Assembly (NCBI GenBank): GCA_014529385.2 | Contig: CM043945.1 | Coordinates: 97,072,612 to 97,136,611, forward strand | Reading direction: 5' to 3' | DNA from: Adiantum capillus-veneris | Lineage: Eukaryota > Streptophyta > Polypodiopsida > Polypodiales > Pteridaceae | DNA: 64,000 nt | Shown here: piece by piece, positions 63,544-64,000 of the stretch | Numbering within the stretch: position 1 is the first letter of the stretch | Layout: each line of letters starts with the position of its first letter | The notes under the pieces: model-generated | What the model saw: the letters and a program-made list of their open reading frames with translations, nothing else | What the model was told of the DNA's origin: nothing | The model's database searches: none | Translations under genes and position numbers: made by a program

Positions 63544-64000
63544 ACTTGGTTGTAAAGAAGCCTGTTCAATCTTTTCCTGTTGTTGGGTGGTAAGGGTGAA
63601 GCTACTGGTTTCACCTTCTTTGCTACACTCTTGTATTTAGTTTCAACATGGACTTCTGGGCCAACTGTTTGGCTTTCTTTAAAGGCTTCTATTACTTGAT
63701 ACATTTCCATAGAGCAAACTTCCATAACTTCATTTTCAAGATGCAAACTAGACCTCATTATAGCATCAAGCTCACCCATAGTATCTACAAAAGAAACTTG
63801 TTCACACAAACCCAAAACATTTTCAGTAGGCTTTAGAAACCCACTCTTTTTCATGCCTATTTGTACATTATGCACATATTGCCTCTCATATCTCTTCAAA
63901 TCTTCAAGTTTTGTAAAACATACTGATCCATTCCTTGTTACCAAGGAGCTCATCGAGAAAGTTTCACCTATTTTTGGATCAAGCGAGACCCTTTTTCTTT
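63462..64000 (-). pseudogene. Ty3/gypsy protease-to-RT linker, runs off the right edge
   Basis: A Lys/Glu/Val-rich frame from the window end to 63462 (FTKLEDLKRYERQYV; CSMEMYQVIEAFKES). Its frame reads past the ATG at 63953 to the edge (DPKIGETF), so the protein starts outside. A frameshift near 63550 separates it from the reverse transcriptase frame. No protease active site is visible in the window. Confidence 0.65.

Overview
The window looks like repeat-dominated nuclear DNA of a land plant with a large genome. Reasons: a Ty1/copia element with plant-type gag-PR-INT-RT-RH order and an initiator-Met-tRNA primer site, Ty3/gypsy gag and pol blocks, several LINE remnants, small GT..AG introns, and very many long GA/CA/TA microsatellites. 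A fern or other large-genome plant would fit, but that is inference. No tRNA, rRNA or conserved housekeeping gene was recognised.

Layout. 0.2-2.3 kb: decayed coiled-coil ORF (minus). 2.4-3.4 kb: small multi-exon gene remnant (plus). 4.0-6.3 kb: microsatellites and a 238-bp tandem duplication. 6.7-11.9 kb: complete, very young copia element (minus) with identical 227-bp LTRs, a 5-bp target duplication and one open polyprotein. 12.3-14.9 kb: microsatellites and AT-rich repeats. 15.1-21.6 kb: LINE remnants in a dispersed AT-rich repeat; one has a 14-bp target duplication, and the tails share two 3' stem-loops. 22.9-23.5 kb: C-rich minisatellite. 24.0-27.2 kb: decayed, intron-containing transposase-like gene (plus). 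27.5-31.0 kb: 19 copies of a ~190-bp hairpin-forming unit with orientation flips. 31.5-36.7 kb: spliced gene (minus) apparently split by an LTR-like element with 1.6-kb direct repeats. 36.9-41.5 kb: 0.9-kb inverted arms around a decayed gene. 45.3-47.4 kb: decayed copia copy with a younger relative's LTR in opposite orientation. 48.3-49.9 kb: duplicated block with huge CT tracts. 50.0-52.7 kb: LINE with RT and zinc-binding region. 53.5-58.4 kb: Ty3/gypsy element with LTR, primer site and a ~1,060-codon gag, but no pol. 59.3-64.0 kb: LTR and pol of a second Ty3/gypsy element (minus), running off the right edge.

Almost every coding sequence is, or looks, mobile-element derived. Only the 6.7-11.9 kb copia element appears intact. 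The most unusual structures are the flip-oriented hairpin array lying between two convergent genes, the transposase-like gene with an SDG...HGKG motif pair, and the LINE 3' stem-loops whose pairing is kept while the sequence changes. Comparing the intact copia element with its decayed relative shows nonsense codons arising mostly by C-to-T or G-to-A change.
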